Shown here piece by piece: positions 1 through 8,293 of a DNA stretch of 64,000 bases; position 1 is the stretch's first letter; each line of letters starts with the position of its first letter. This stretch comes from Atopobiaceae bacterium (GTDB lineage Bacteria; Actinomycetota; Coriobacteriia; Coriobacteriales; Atopobiaceae): NCBI GenBank assembly GCA_022482785.1, contig JAKVON010000005.1:124001-188000 (forward strand), written 5' to 3'. The notes below the pieces were generated by a model. It saw nothing but the letters and a program-made list of their open reading frames with translations. It ran no database searches and had not been told where the DNA came from. The position numbers and the translations under genes were made by a program.

Positions 1-34
1 TGAGTCCAAGATTCCGATCGCGATAAACGCCAAA

Positions 35-319
35 GTGAGCAAGTTTGACCACGAGGCGTTCATCGGAGAGGGCGGAACCTTCTATGCCGTAAGCAAGGAG
101 AGGTATTCGCTCGAAGAGGCCACAGCGATAGCAGAGAGGGAACTCGAGTGCCCTGTGGTGCTGCTCGAAGTGGATTGGGTAGCGAGACACCGAGCCGGCA
201 TAGACGATTGGGGAGATCCGCGCGTCGGGTGGTGGCTTGATGATGGACCACTTCCGAGGAGCTGCCCTGTGTGGTCTTTCGAGCCACGCGACTCTAGAAG
301 GGATGGAGATGCAGCATGA
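35..319 (+). CDS. Phage hypothetical protein (5' end may lie outside window)
   Basis: A 94-codon frame from a GTG, but the same frame is open back to base 2 and the GTG has no Shine-Dalgarno sequence, so the true start is probably upstream of the window. The product is acidic, Trp-rich in its second half and without membrane segments. Its stop overlaps the next ATG (ATGA), which ties it to the small-gene string that follows. I do not recognise the family. Position in the middle accessory region of a phage suggests a non-structural role, which is inference. Confidence 0.6.
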   Translation: MSKFDHEAFIGEGGTFYAVSKERYSLEEATAIAERELECPVVLLEVDWVARHRAGIDDWGDPRVGWWLDDGPLPRSCPVWSFEPRDSRRDGDAA

Positions 320-537
320 AGGTCAAAGCTATCAAGGAATTTTCAGTAAGCCTTTTCGATGATGACGGTGCCATCGTGGAAAACGAGTTCTATGACGTCT
401 CGTGTGGAGAAGTGTACGAGGTGGCATACGAGACTCCTGAAGGGATCGTGCGTCTCGATTCAGAAACTGGATGGCTTGAGATTTCCAGAGATCATCTTGC
501 GGAGTGCTTCGAGGTGATATCTGATGCCAGAGACTAG
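316..537 (+). CDS. Small acidic phage protein
   Basis: A 73-aa product starting at an ATG that overlaps the stop of the previous gene by 4 nt (ATGA), a sign of translational coupling. A GGGATGGAGATG-type purine-rich stretch just upstream can serve as ribosome site. The protein is acidic, has an SH3-like alternation of beta-prone residues (VSLFDDDG, GEVYEVAYE, GWLEIS) and no Cys pairs or membrane segment. Function unknown. It overlaps the next gene by 14 nt. Confidence 0.6.
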   Translation: MKVKAIKEFSVSLFDDDGAIVENEFYDVSCGEVYEVAYETPEGIVRLDSETGWLEISRDHLAECFEVISDARD

Positions 538-826
538 AGAAGTGACCGTCTTCTCAGACGATATTTTCGAGCCAGAAGACTTTAAGCGGCGCGTGTTGAG
601 CGTGACGGTTGATGAGCTGCAACATAAGTTTCAATGGGCTATGAACAGCGCTATCGCATGGGGAAGCCTAGATGGACTTACCGTTTCCGAGCGTACATGT
701 CACCGTGTGACTGGCGTCAACCATGGGTGCTGCTCCGAATGTGGTCACGAGCTGTACATTAACCAGCCTAACGGTGACGACGGTCGATACTGTCCAGGGT
801 GCGGAGCTCGGGTGGTCGAGGAATGA
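524..826 (+). CDS. Phage protein with C-terminal zinc ribbon
   Basis: A 100-aa protein whose last third holds two paired Cys knuckles, CSEC and CPGC, about 20 residues apart, the layout of a small zinc ribbon. The N-terminal part (about residues 1-65) has no motif I know. It starts inside the previous gene and its stop overlaps the next start by 3 nt. A nucleic-acid-binding or adaptor role is plausible for phage zinc-ribbon proteins of this size but is inference. Confidence 0.62.
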   Translation: MPETREVTVFSDDIFEPEDFKRRVLSVTVDELQHKFQWAMNSAIAWGSLDGLTVSERTCHRVTGVNHGCCSECGHELYINQPNGDDGRYCPGCGARVVEE

Positions 827-1251
827 ATGTATATCTTTCTGGACCGATGTCAGGTATCAGAGACAACAACCGTACCGGGTTCATCGCTGCCAACATCGCA
901 CTCGAAAACTCCGGAGTCTGCGCGGGTGGAAAGATATACAACCCGGCAATCGAGGTACCCGGATACGCCACGAGGGAAATGGCCATGGCATATGACCTGA
1001 AGATGCTCACGACGTACGAGACTGTCGAGCAGACATTTGTCGACGACAAGATGCGAATCTACAAGTCGACAATGGCTATGAAGCCCTTGTATGACTGCGT
1101 CTGCCTGCTTAATGGATGGATGGAAAGCGAGGGTTCGAAGATAGAGGTATCGGTCGCTCGATACCTTGGAATCAAGGTCATGACGATTGACCAGCTGCTG
1201 TCTGGATTCCAGTTCGGACCAATCGATAGGTTTGTCGATGAGCAAGATTAA
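823..1251 (+). CDS. DUF4406-like (nucleoside deoxyribosyltransferase-like) phage protein
   Basis: A 142-aa protein. The N-terminus MNVYLSGPMSG matches the start of DUF4406 and related nucleoside 2-deoxyribosyltransferase-like Rossmann proteins, where YLSGP forms the first strand and nucleotide loop. The second half has D-CVCLLNGWMES-GSKIE, the family's distal strand plus acidic helix. ATG 823 is preferred over upstream starts because it places the motif at residue 1 and overlaps the previous stop (ATGA). Such proteins are common in phages, with proposed roles in nucleotide salvage or nucleotide-signal handling; no activity can be assigned from sequence alone. Confidence 0.75.
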   Translation: MNVYLSGPMSGIRDNNRTGFIAANIALENSGVCAGGKIYNPAIEVPGYATREMAMAYDLKMLTTYETVEQTFVDDKMRIYKSTMAMKPLYDCVCLLNGWMESEGSKIEVSVARYLGIKVMTIDQLLSGFQFGPIDRFVDEQD

Positions 1252-1489
1252 GACGTCTCTGAAGAGCAGACGGATCGTCAGGAAGAACAGGGAGTTCTTC
1301 GAAACGATGACTAGGTACGGTCTGACGGCAGACGAGCTCCGGGCGTGGCTGTTGATTGAGGATCGTCTGAGAATGCTCGGAAGAGCCGTCTGCGTTTCCT
1401 TAGAAGATGCGGCAAGAAAAATGTCTGATGCGGCAAGGGCCTTGAACGACTCCTACCTCATGCAACAACACGACAGTGAAGACGATTAG
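1238..1489 (+). CDS. Small basic phage protein
   Basis: An 83-aa product from ATG 1238, overlapping the previous gene by 14 nt. The N-terminus is very basic (KIKTSLKSRRIVRKNR) and the rest is helix-prone, ending in an acidic tail. No recognised domain. The charge pattern and place just before an HTH gene fit a DNA-associated accessory protein, but this is only inference. Confidence 0.55.
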   Translation: MSKIKTSLKSRRIVRKNREFFETMTRYGLTADELRAWLLIEDRLRMLGRAVCVSLEDAARKMSDAARALNDSYLMQQHDSEDD

Positions 1490-1508
1490 GATCCGTCGGG
1501 GGGACCAA

Positions 1509-2027
1509 ATGGACCAAGAAGCGACAGGGGTCAGGAAATGGGATGCCAGGTCCTGGCTCAACGAGGTCCGGAAGAGCGAGAGGTTCGTTGAGGCGGAGAA
1601 GCGAAGGGCCTCTATCGCGAGGTCGAGGGTAGATGACCCATCGATATGCGACCCGCTGTCAATCAGCCCTGGGCCTAAGAACTCGGTCTCAGACCCAATG
1701 TCCGTGGTCGACACCGCAATCGACGCAGAGCTCGACCTGAGGGAGATCGTGGGTGCTGCTCAGGGAGAAGTAGACGACTGCATGAGGTGCATAGCCGGTC
1801 TGCATCGCTTCGGGAAGCATGACGAGGCATATGCCGTCCAGCTCAGGGTTTTGGCAAAGGATGACCGGACGGGGAAGAGGCTCTCGTGGTCACAGGTGTC
1901 GTCGAGGATGATCGGAGTGTCTCCTCGTCAGGCTAGGAGGTATTACGACATGGCGGTTGACCTTATGGAGAGCGTGGGACCGGCACGGGCCAAGTCGGGA
2001 GACTTCTCTCCCGTCCTGGCCACCTGA
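1509..2027 (+). CDS. Phage HTH protein, putative late-gene regulator (sigma region 4/ArpU-like)
   Basis: A 172-aa protein. The C-terminal third contains LSWSQVSSRMIGVSPRQARR followed by a helix, a helix-turn-helix of the sigma-70 region 4 type found in ArpU/RinA-like phage activators and DUF1492-type proteins. The central part is helical (LREIVGAAQGEVDD). ATG 1509 is chosen because GGGGGGA sits just upstream; an in-frame GTG at 1476 lacks one. The gene lies directly before the HNH and terminase genes, where late-transcription activators usually sit, and a cluster of TGGCCA palindromes begins near its stop codon. Regulator function is inferred from fold and position. Confidence 0.6.
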   Translation: MDQEATGVRKWDARSWLNEVRKSERFVEAEKRRASIARSRVDDPSICDPLSISPGPKNSVSDPMSVVDTAIDAELDLREIVGAAQGEVDDCMRCIAGLHRFGKHDEAYAVQLRVLAKDDRTGKRLSWSQVSSRMIGVSPRQARRYYDMAVDLMESVGPARAKSGDFSPVLAT

Positions 2028-2070
2028 AAGAACCTGGCCAGGTTTGGACAGCTTTGGCCAGGTTTGGCCA
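2017..2070. repeat. Four TGGCCA palindromes, possible operator/iteron cluster
   Basis: TGGCCA occurs at 2017, 2035, 2055 and 2065. The copies at 2035 and 2055 are extended to the direct repeat TGGCCAGGTTTGG with a 20-bp period, about two helical turns, so bound proteins would face the same side of DNA. The cluster sits between the HTH gene and the HNH/terminase genes. A binding site for the upstream HTH protein, or a packaging-related site, are the two plausible readings. Confidence 0.5.
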
Positions 2071-2154
2071 ACTTCGCCCATGCCGAGGCGTGATATGAAT
2101 ACGGTCGACGCAAAGCGTTGGCGGGTAGGTTTTCCCTCCCTTTCCCTTCCCACC

Positions 2155-2186
2155 AGGAGGCCACGGTTCCCCAGCCGTGGCCTCCT
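2155..2186 (+). promoter_or_regulatory. 12-bp perfect hairpin before HNH gene
   Basis: The arms at 2155-2166 and 2175-2186 (AGGAGGCCACGG / CCGTGGCCTCCT) are perfectly complementary around an 8-nt loop. No T-run follows, so it is not a typical intrinsic terminator. An AGGAGG lies in the left arm and is paired in the hairpin. The true HNH ribosome site (GGAGG at 2193-2197) lies just downstream and stays free, which supports ATG 2201 rather than GTG 2177 inside the right arm. Confidence 0.55.
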
Positions 2187-2200
2187 ACATTTGGAGGATC

Positions 2201-2605
2201 ATGCTGAAGAGCTGCCCTTACTGCGGGCGAATCCACGACGAGCACTTCGACTGCGGGATGCGTCCGACCCCAAGAAGTGGGACGAGGGACAAGGAGCTCA
2301 GGGCGTTCAGGTCGTCGAAAGACTGGTCATCCATGAGCGAGGAGATCAGGAGCCGAGACGACTGGTGCTGCCAGATCTGCGTGAGAGGGATGTACGGGGA
2401 CAGGGTGGTGGAGACCAGGGGGGTGTCGGTGCACCATGCCAGGGGTGCTGCCACCCATCCTGACCTTAGGCTCGAGCCCACTAACTTGATCACGCTTTGC
2501 GACAAACATCACAAAATGGCAGATGCAGGGATCATCCCTTTGCATGTCATTCTGCGGGTGATAGAGGAGCAGGAAAAGAAGAATGAGTCCCCCCCGGCGT
2601 TGTGA
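2201..2605 (+). CDS. HNH endonuclease
   Basis: A 134-aa protein. An N-terminal knuckle CPYCGRIH (Cys ligands) is followed by a second pair CCQIC near residue 58 and the HNH core: VHHARGAA (first His pair), then EPTNLITLCDKHHKM with the Asn, structural Cys and final His of the beta-beta-alpha metal fold. ATG 2201 has GGAGG at ideal spacing. HNH proteins next to terminase small subunits are typical of cos-type phages, where they assist the terminase in cutting or processing packaged DNA; this neighbour relation is seen here. Confidence 0.88.
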   Translation: MLKSCPYCGRIHDEHFDCGMRPTPRSGTRDKELRAFRSSKDWSSMSEEIRSRDDWCCQICVRGMYGDRVVETRGVSVHHARGAATHPDLRLEPTNLITLCDKHHKMADAGIIPLHVILRVIEEQEKKNESPPAL

Positions 2606-2686
2606 CGCGGAGAAACCGCGAGAACGGAAGACCCACGCCGCCCACGGAGACTTGTTTTTCTTAGAAATGAGAAATCGGAGGCCGCC

Positions 2687-3148
2687 ATGGCAAGGCCGGC
2701 GAAGTCAGTGGCAACCAAGACGGGCTCGATAACCAGGCGAGAGCACGACATTAGGAAGAGCCTGGAGGACAAGGTAAGGGGAAAGAGCGACGCCATCGAG
2801 CCGAGGTCGACGCTCAACCCGAGGCAGACAGAGCCCTTCTACTTCATCAGGGACCAGCTCCGGTCGGCCAACGTCCTTGGGAACCTCGACGTCTTCGTGC
2901 TCGAGCAGACAGCGATCTGCATCGACCGCCTGAGCTCCATCGAGACCATGATCGACCTCGACCCGAGCATGATATCCAACTCAAAACTCATGGCATCGCG
3001 CGCAAGGTACGCGAGCGATTTCTTCAGATGCTGCAACGAGCTGTGCCTGTCTCCCCAGGCGAGGGCAAAGCTGTCGATCGCCGGCGCCGAGAGGGCGAAG
3101 CGGGACGATGACCCGCTGGTCGAGGCCCTTTCCGGCCGCGACGACTGA
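2687..3148 (+). CDS. Terminase small subunit (P27 family)
   Basis: A 153-aa protein preceded by GGAGG. It has a basic N-terminus, a helical middle, and the C-terminal signature LSPQARAKLSIAGAE that marks P27-family small terminases (usual form LSP-AR-KL). TerS recognises the packaging site on phage DNA and recruits TerL. Its stop overlaps the TerL start by one base. The 80-bp gap between the HNH gene and this one is where a cos site would be expected, though no site can be defined by eye. Confidence 0.85.
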   Translation: MARPAKSVATKTGSITRREHDIRKSLEDKVRGKSDAIEPRSTLNPRQTEPFYFIRDQLRSANVLGNLDVFVLEQTAICIDRLSSIETMIDLDPSMISNSKLMASRARYASDFFRCCNELCLSPQARAKLSIAGAERAKRDDDPLVEALSGRDD

Positions 3149-4833
3149 TGAGGCAGCAGGCGGAGAGCTACTGCAAGGCGGTAATGTCCGGCAAGGTGCC
3201 GGCGCCGCGCTACGTCATCCTGCAGTGCGTCGAGTTCGACAGGATATGGCGCGGCAAGGACCCAGAGTTCGTCGTCGCCAAGCACCGGCTCGAAAAGATC
3301 GGAAACGTCCTCAAGCTCCTCGTCATGCCAAAGGGTCTGCGACAGGGAGAATGCGTATACGACTGCCTCTCCGGGTTCCAGTGGCTCTTCATCACGGCCA
3401 CCCTGTGCGTCGTGTACAGGTCGGACCACAAGCACCGCAGATACGAAACGGCGCTCCTTGAGATCTGCCGCAAGAACGGCAAGACGTTCCTGATAGCCCT
3501 AATTTTCGTCCTGCTCATGCTCATAGAGCCTCGATACGGGAAGTTCTACTCGGTGGCACCTGACGGAGCGCTCTCGCGCGAGGTAAAGGACGCGATGAAC
3601 GACCTCATCAAGGCGAACCCATCGGTCCTGTCCACCGACGGACCGAGGAAAAGATTCAAGCTGCTCAGGAGCGAGATAAGGTGCCTCCTCACAGAGAGCT
3701 CATTCTTCCCGTTGAACTACAGCCAGAACCGGCTCGACGGAAAGCTCCCGAACGCCTTTTTGGCCGATGAGGTCGGGGCTCTACCGAACGACTACGCGGT
3801 AGAGGCCATGCAGTCGGGTCAGCTCACCATCCTAAACAAGCTCGGGTGCATCATCTCGACGAAGTACCCGACCATCAACAACCCATTCGAGGACCACGTC
3901 TCGTACGCGAAGAAGGTCCTCGAGGGACAGGTCGACGACAAGACCATATTCGCTCTCCTCTATGAGCCGTCGGAGGAGATAGCGAGGTCGTGGCAGACAG
4001 ACGACCTCGTCCTGATGCACGGGAACCCGCTCGCATGCGACATGCCCCAGATGATGGATGACCTCAAGCGCAAGAGGTCAAAGGCAATCGTCAAGGAAGA
4101 CGAGCGAGAGAACTTCCTCTGCAAGCACTGCAACGTCGTCTACCAGGGGGTCGGGACAGAGACATACATCCCAATCGACCAGGTAATCAAGGGAAGGTCG
4201 AGCAGCATCGACTTCTCAGGACGGGACCTGTACGTCGGGGTCGACCTCGCCCAGACCAACGACAACACGGCCGTCGCCATCGTCGCCGCCGGAGAAGACG
4301 GGGAGATCCTCGCAGACGTCAAGGCTTTCATCCCAGAGGGGAGGATCGCCGAGAAGGACCAGTACGAGCACATCAAGTACGAGCGCTTCGTCGAAGACGG
4401 GTGCTGCGTCGCGTGCGGCGACATGACAATCGACTACGGGGTCGTCGAGAAGTTCGTCGAGGGAATCGAGGGAGCCACCGGCGGAACTGTCATCGCCGTC
4501 GGATACGACCGGTATAACGCCATGAGCTCGGCCCAGAAATGGGAGGAGTTCGGCCTTAGGACGGTCGAGATAAGGCAGCACTCGGATACCCTCCACCCCC
4601 CGACGAAGCTCCTTTCCGAGAAGGCCGCGAACGGAGAGTTCAGGTATCGCAGGAACAAGCTCCTCGAGATCAACTTCGAGAACGCCCGGTGCACGAAGGA
4701 CACGAACCTAAACAAATACGTCAACAAGAAGCGGTCGGTCGGAAAGGTCGACATGGTAGCCGCACTAATCGACGCGGTCTACCTGCTCCAGCAGGACAGC
4801 TTCGTGGGCGACTTCGTCGTCCAATCCGGATGA
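3148..4833 (+). CDS. terL: Terminase large subunit
   Basis: A 561-aa packaging motor. ATPase domain (about residues 90-330): RKNGKT is the variant Walker A of Terminase_1 proteins, and NAFLADEVGA is the Walker B strand with Asp-Glu. The C-terminal RNase H-like nuclease starts at LYVGVDLAQTND (catalytic Asp) and continues with VGYDRYN and a final DMVAALIDAVYL acidic motif. The length is normal for the family. It threads DNA into proheads at the portal and cuts concatemers. Start overlaps terS; the portal gene follows after 11 nt. Confidence 0.95.
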   Translation: MRQQAESYCKAVMSGKVPAPRYVILQCVEFDRIWRGKDPEFVVAKHRLEKIGNVLKLLVMPKGLRQGECVYDCLSGFQWLFITATLCVVYRSDHKHRRYETALLEICRKNGKTFLIALIFVLLMLIEPRYGKFYSVAPDGALSREVKDAMNDLIKANPSVLSTDGPRKRFKLLRSEIRCLLTESSFFPLNYSQNRLDGKLPNAFLADEVGALPNDYAVEAMQSGQLTILNKLGCIISTKYPTINNPFEDHVSYAKKVLEGQVDDKTIFALLYEPSEEIARSWQTDDLVLMHGNPLACDMPQMMDDLKRKRSKAIVKEDERENFLCKHCNVVYQGVGTETYIPIDQVIKGRSSSIDFSGRDLYVGVDLAQTNDNTAVAIVAAGEDGEILADVKAFIPEGRIAEKDQYEHIKYERFVEDGCCVACGDMTIDYGVVEKFVEGIEGATGGTVIAVGYDRYNAMSSAQKWEEFGLRTVEIRQHSDTLHPPTKLLSEKAANGEFRYRRNKLLEINFENARCTKDTNLNKYVNKKRSVGKVDMVAALIDAVYLLQQDSFVGDFVVQSG

Positions 4834-4844
4834 AAGGAGGAAAC

Positions 4845-6200
4845 ATGAGGGTTCCATGGCGCAGAAAGCGCGCGAACGAGCTCCCGTCGGCAGAGGTCAG
4901 GACCGAGACGGTGAGCGATCAGACGGACTCTGGGTCTGTTACCGCATCTAGCGACCTTCTGTCAGCGATGATCAGAACCGAAGATACCGTCACGGTCGAC
5001 CAGGCCATGCAGATACCGGCATTCGCCGCATGCGTGGACAAGATCTCCGGGACCATCTCCGAGATGCCATTCAAGCTCTACAAAGATGACGGAGAGGTCT
5101 CCCAAGAGGTGACGGACGACTACCGGCTGCGGCTTGTCAACTCCGAGACCGGAGACACGCTGACGGCCCCTGAGTGGAAGCGCGCCATCGTGCGAGACTA
5201 CCTGACGGCCAAGGGCGGATACACGTTCGTCGAGAAGGTCGGGACGGAGTACAGGTCTCTCAGGTACGTGGCACCCGGATTCGTGGGGTTCGCCTACAAC
5301 TCGGACCCAATCTTCAAGTCGTGCAGATACCTCGTCAACGGGAAGATGTACGAGCCATACCAGTTCATGAGGATCGTCAGGAACACGGTCGACGGCCACA
5401 GGGGAAGTTCCGTCATCGACGACAACGGACTCGTCCTGTCGGTCGCCTGGTCGACGTACCGGTACGAGCTCTCGCTCGTGGGAAAGGGCGGGAACAAGAA
5501 GGGCTTCGTGAAGAGCCCCCGCAAACTCAGCCAAGAGGCGATCGACAAGCTCAAAGAGGCATGGAGCCGCCTCTACAGCAACTCCGACGAGAACGTCGTC
5601 GTACTCAACGAGGGCCTGGAGTTCCAGGAGAGCTCGAACACCTCCGTTGAGATGCAGATGAACGAGAACAAGAAGACCAACGCCTCCGACATCTGCAACA
5701 TCGTCGGCGCCCCGGTGTCGATCATCCAGGGGAACGCCACGGACCAGGACAGGAAGAACTACCTCAACGACACGATCATGCCAATCCTCGTCCAGATCAT
5801 GTCCCAACTCGACTCGGTGATGCTCCTGGAGAGCGAGAAGAGAGAGCTCTTCTGGGGAGCAGACGTCTCCTCCCTCGTGCAGCTCGATCCGGAGAAGCAG
5901 ATGCAGATCTGGAAAGAGGCAAAGGAGGCCGGCATCTACCAGCTCGACGAGATCCGACGAGAGGCGAAGAAGAAGCCTCTTGGGGTCAACTATCTGAACA
6001 TGGGGCTCCAGGACGTCCTTTTCGACCCAGAGGCGAACCGGATCATCATCCCCAACATGGCCAAGGTCATTGACATAGACAGCCTGGGGGAGCAGGGGGA
6101 TGGTGACGACCCGGACGACACCGGCGACTCCCAGGACCCAATCGAGCAGGAGGCCGGGGACCCCGGCCAAGAAGACCCACCCGAGGAGGTGAAACCATGA
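4845..6200 (+). CDS. Portal protein (HK97 type)
   Basis: A 451-aa protein. An N-terminal segment rich in charged residues leads to QAMQIPAFAACVDKISGTISEMPFKLYK, the canonical start of the HK97/SPP1-like portal core, and the central VLSVAWSTYRYELSLVGKG-type helix region follows. The C-terminus is acidic and disordered (DGDDPDDTGDS). ATG 4845 follows AAAGGAGG; an in-frame upstream extension overlaps terL and is rejected. The portal forms the dodecameric DNA channel at one capsid vertex. It overlaps the protease gene by 4 nt. Confidence 0.93.
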   Translation: MRVPWRRKRANELPSAEVRTETVSDQTDSGSVTASSDLLSAMIRTEDTVTVDQAMQIPAFAACVDKISGTISEMPFKLYKDDGEVSQEVTDDYRLRLVNSETGDTLTAPEWKRAIVRDYLTAKGGYTFVEKVGTEYRSLRYVAPGFVGFAYNSDPIFKSCRYLVNGKMYEPYQFMRIVRNTVDGHRGSSVIDDNGLVLSVAWSTYRYELSLVGKGGNKKGFVKSPRKLSQEAIDKLKEAWSRLYSNSDENVVVLNEGLEFQESSNTSVEMQMNENKKTNASDICNIVGAPVSIIQGNATDQDRKNYLNDTIMPILVQIMSQLDSVMLLESEKRELFWGADVSSLVQLDPEKQMQIWKEAKEAGIYQLDEIRREAKKKPLGVNYLNMGLQDVLFDPEANRIIIPNMAKVIDIDSLGEQGDGDDPDDTGDSQDPIEQEAGDPGQEDPPEEVKP

Positions 6201-6799
6201 ACATCCAGTTCAGAGAGGACAGCGTCCTCATCGACGGCTATGTCAACGCAGTAGCAAGAGACTCGAAGCCGATGAGGGACATGGAGGGAAACCTCTTCGT
6301 CGAGCAGATATCACCCGGAGCTTTCTCGCGGGCCCTCGAATCGGGGACAGACGTCCTGATGCTCCTCGACCACGACGACAGCAGGGTGCTAGGGAGCACG
6401 AGCAACAACCTCAGGCTCGTCGAGGACTCGATCGGCCTCAGGGCGACCGCGCTCGTGAGCGACCCGGACGTCATCGAGAAGGCGCGGTGGCACGAGCTCA
6501 GGGGCTGGTCATTCGGGTTCGTCCCGATCCGACAGAGCGAAGAGGAGATCAGCGGGGGATCGATGACCCGCCGTCGAGTAGAGGAGCTAGAGCTTCGAGA
6601 GGTGAGCATCCTCGACGAGTCGAAGATCCCGGCGTACGACGGAACCTCGATAGAGACGAGGGATGACGGGAAGGTGACGGTGACGAGATCTCTCGAATCT
6701 CCCCCAACTTTCATCGACGACATCATGAGGTCGCACAAGACCGACCCTCCGGATCTCGCGGAATACGGCCGAAGGATCGAGGAGCTCGAAAAGAAATAG
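6197..6799 (+). CDS. HK97-family prohead protease
   Basis: A 200-aa protein of the U35/HK97 maturation protease family. Signatures seen: LLDHD (catalytic His), RGWSFGF, and ELREVSI with the catalytic Ser. The C-terminal part ends in a Glu/Lys-rich helix. It cleaves the capsid scaffold (delta) segment during head maturation; the following capsid gene indeed carries a long N-terminal coiled coil. ATG overlaps the portal stop (ATGA). A hairpin follows the stop. Confidence 0.92.
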   Translation: MNIQFREDSVLIDGYVNAVARDSKPMRDMEGNLFVEQISPGAFSRALESGTDVLMLLDHDDSRVLGSTSNNLRLVEDSIGLRATALVSDPDVIEKARWHELRGWSFGFVPIRQSEEEISGGSMTRRRVEELELREVSILDESKIPAYDGTSIETRDDGKVTVTRSLESPPTFIDDIMRSHKTDPPDLAEYGRRIEELEKK

Positions 6800-6803
6800 C
6801 AAA

Positions 6804-6829
6804 GAGAAGGCGCCTGCGGGCGCCTTCTC
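6804..6829 (+). terminator. Hairpin between protease and capsid genes
   Basis: Arms 6804-6814 and 6819-6829 (GAGAAGGCGCC / GGCGCCTTCTC) form an 11-bp stem with a 4-nt loop. No T-run follows, so it is more likely a weak attenuator or an mRNA processing/stabilising structure placed just upstream of the highly expressed capsid gene. Confidence 0.55.
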
Positions 6830-6848
6830 GCTACCGAGAGGAAACAAC

Positions 6849-8009
6849 ATGCTTAAGGCACTGCTCGAGAAGCGCGCTGGACTCATCGCACGCATGAAGG
6901 AGATCAAGGACCAGGCAATCGGAGAGGAGCGCGCCTTCTCCGAGGAAGAGGACAAGAAGTTCTCAGAGATCGAGGCCCAGGTCCGCTCCATCGACTCGAC
7001 CATCGACTCCATCAAGCGAGGCGAGGACCTCGCGAACACCACGATCGAGGACGTCGCAGACACGTCCAGCCGCTCGCAGACCACCGACGAGGAGACCGAG
7101 ACGCGAGCCTTCGCCGACTACATCCGCAGCCAGGTCACAGGAACGCAGCTCCGCGCGGACTCTAACATCACCAAGACCGACAACGGAGCGATCATCCCCA
7201 AGACGATCGCCAACAAGATCATCGACACTGTCAAGGACCTCTCGCCCCTGTTCGGGTTCGCCGAGAAGTTCCCCGTCAAGGGCAACCTCTCGATCCCGTA
7301 CGTGGACTCTGCCAACGACAACATCACGGTGGCGTATGCCACCGAGTTCACCGAGCTCGAGGCGAAGAGCGCGAAGCTCGCATCCGTCGACCTCAGCGGG
7401 TATCTCGCCGGAGCGCTTGCCAAGATCTCCCGGTCCCTCATCAACGCGAGCGACTTCGACCTCACGTCCTTCGTCGTCGACAAGATCGCCATGGCCGTAG
7501 CCGACTGGCTCGACCACGAGATCATCGTCGGCACCGACGGGAAGATCGAGGGCCTGCGAGGTGTCAAGATCGTCGTCACCACGGCATCCGCGGACGCCAT
7601 CACCTTCGACGAGATCATCGAGACGAAGGACAAGGTCAAGTCCAAGTACCAGGGGCGCGCGTGCTGGGTCATGAACCAGGACACTCTCACCAAGATCCGT
7701 CTCCTCAAGGACGGCAACGGCAGGTACCTCGTGAACGACGACGTCACGAGCGAATTCGGGACCACGCTCCTCGGAAAGCCCGTCTACACGTCCGACAACT
7801 GCTCGAAGCTCGCTGCGGGAGCCTCCGTGATCTTCTACGGCGACTTCTCCCAGGGGCTCGCGGCAAAGCTCGTCGAGGACCAGTCCATCCAGATCCTCGT
7901 CGAAAAGTACGCGACGCAGCATGCGATCGGCGTGGTCGCATGGGAGGAAGCGGACTGCAAGGTCCAGGACGCCCAGGCAATCGCGTCGCTCGTCGTCAAG
8001 GCAGCCTAA
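6849..8009 (+). CDS. Major capsid protein (HK97 gp5 fold)
   Basis: A 386-aa protein. Residues 1 to about 100 are a charged coiled coil (KRAGLIARMKEIKDQ, EEEDKKFSEIEAQ), the scaffolding delta domain removed by the protease. The core begins near GAIIPKTIANKIIDTVKDLSPL, the typical N-arm of HK97-fold capsids, and contains E-loop-like and P-domain segments up to EKYATQHAIGVVAWEEADC. Length and layout match the family. It is preceded by GAGAGGAAAC as ribosome site. Confidence 0.94.
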   Translation: MLKALLEKRAGLIARMKEIKDQAIGEERAFSEEEDKKFSEIEAQVRSIDSTIDSIKRGEDLANTTIEDVADTSSRSQTTDEETETRAFADYIRSQVTGTQLRADSNITKTDNGAIIPKTIANKIIDTVKDLSPLFGFAEKFPVKGNLSIPYVDSANDNITVAYATEFTELEAKSAKLASVDLSGYLAGALAKISRSLINASDFDLTSFVVDKIAMAVADWLDHEIIVGTDGKIEGLRGVKIVVTTASADAITFDEIIETKDKVKSKYQGRACWVMNQDTLTKIRLLKDGNGRYLVNDDVTSEFGTTLLGKPVYTSDNCSKLAAGASVIFYGDFSQGLAAKLVEDQSIQILVEKYATQHAIGVVAWEEADCKVQDAQAIASLVVKAA

Positions 8010-8024
8010 CAGGAGGTGGCAAAC

Positions 8025-8279
8025 ATGAAGATCAAGGCAACAAAGAGCTTCTGCGGCCCTAAGGTCCGCGCGGCGACCGGCCAGGAGATCGAAGTCGAAG
8101 ACGAAGATCTCGCAAAGCGTCTCGTCGACTCAGGGCTCGCGACGTCCGAATCCTACTCGCCGTCCGAAGAGGGGGATCCAGAGAACGTCGAAGCCGGAGT
8201 CGAAGAGACATCCGAGGCCCCGAAGGAACCAACGAAGAAGCCGGCAGCGAAGCGGACCCCCCGCGAGGAAGGCCGCTAG
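8025..8279 (+). CDS. Small head-associated phage protein
   Basis: An 84-aa protein from ATG 8025; AGGAGG at 8011-8016 gives good spacing, whereas the GTG at 8016 overlaps that site. Residues 1-40 (KIKATKSFCGPKVRAATGQEIEVEDEDLAKRLVDSGLA) form a short module often seen between capsid and connector genes. The tail is acidic, then Lys/Pro/Ala-rich and likely disordered. A capsid decoration or assembly role is inferred from position. Confidence 0.65.
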   Translation: MKIKATKSFCGPKVRAATGQEIEVEDEDLAKRLVDSGLATSESYSPSEEGDPENVEAGVEETSEAPKEPTKKPAAKRTPREEGR

Positions 8280-8293
8280 TAAGTAGGTGAGAG

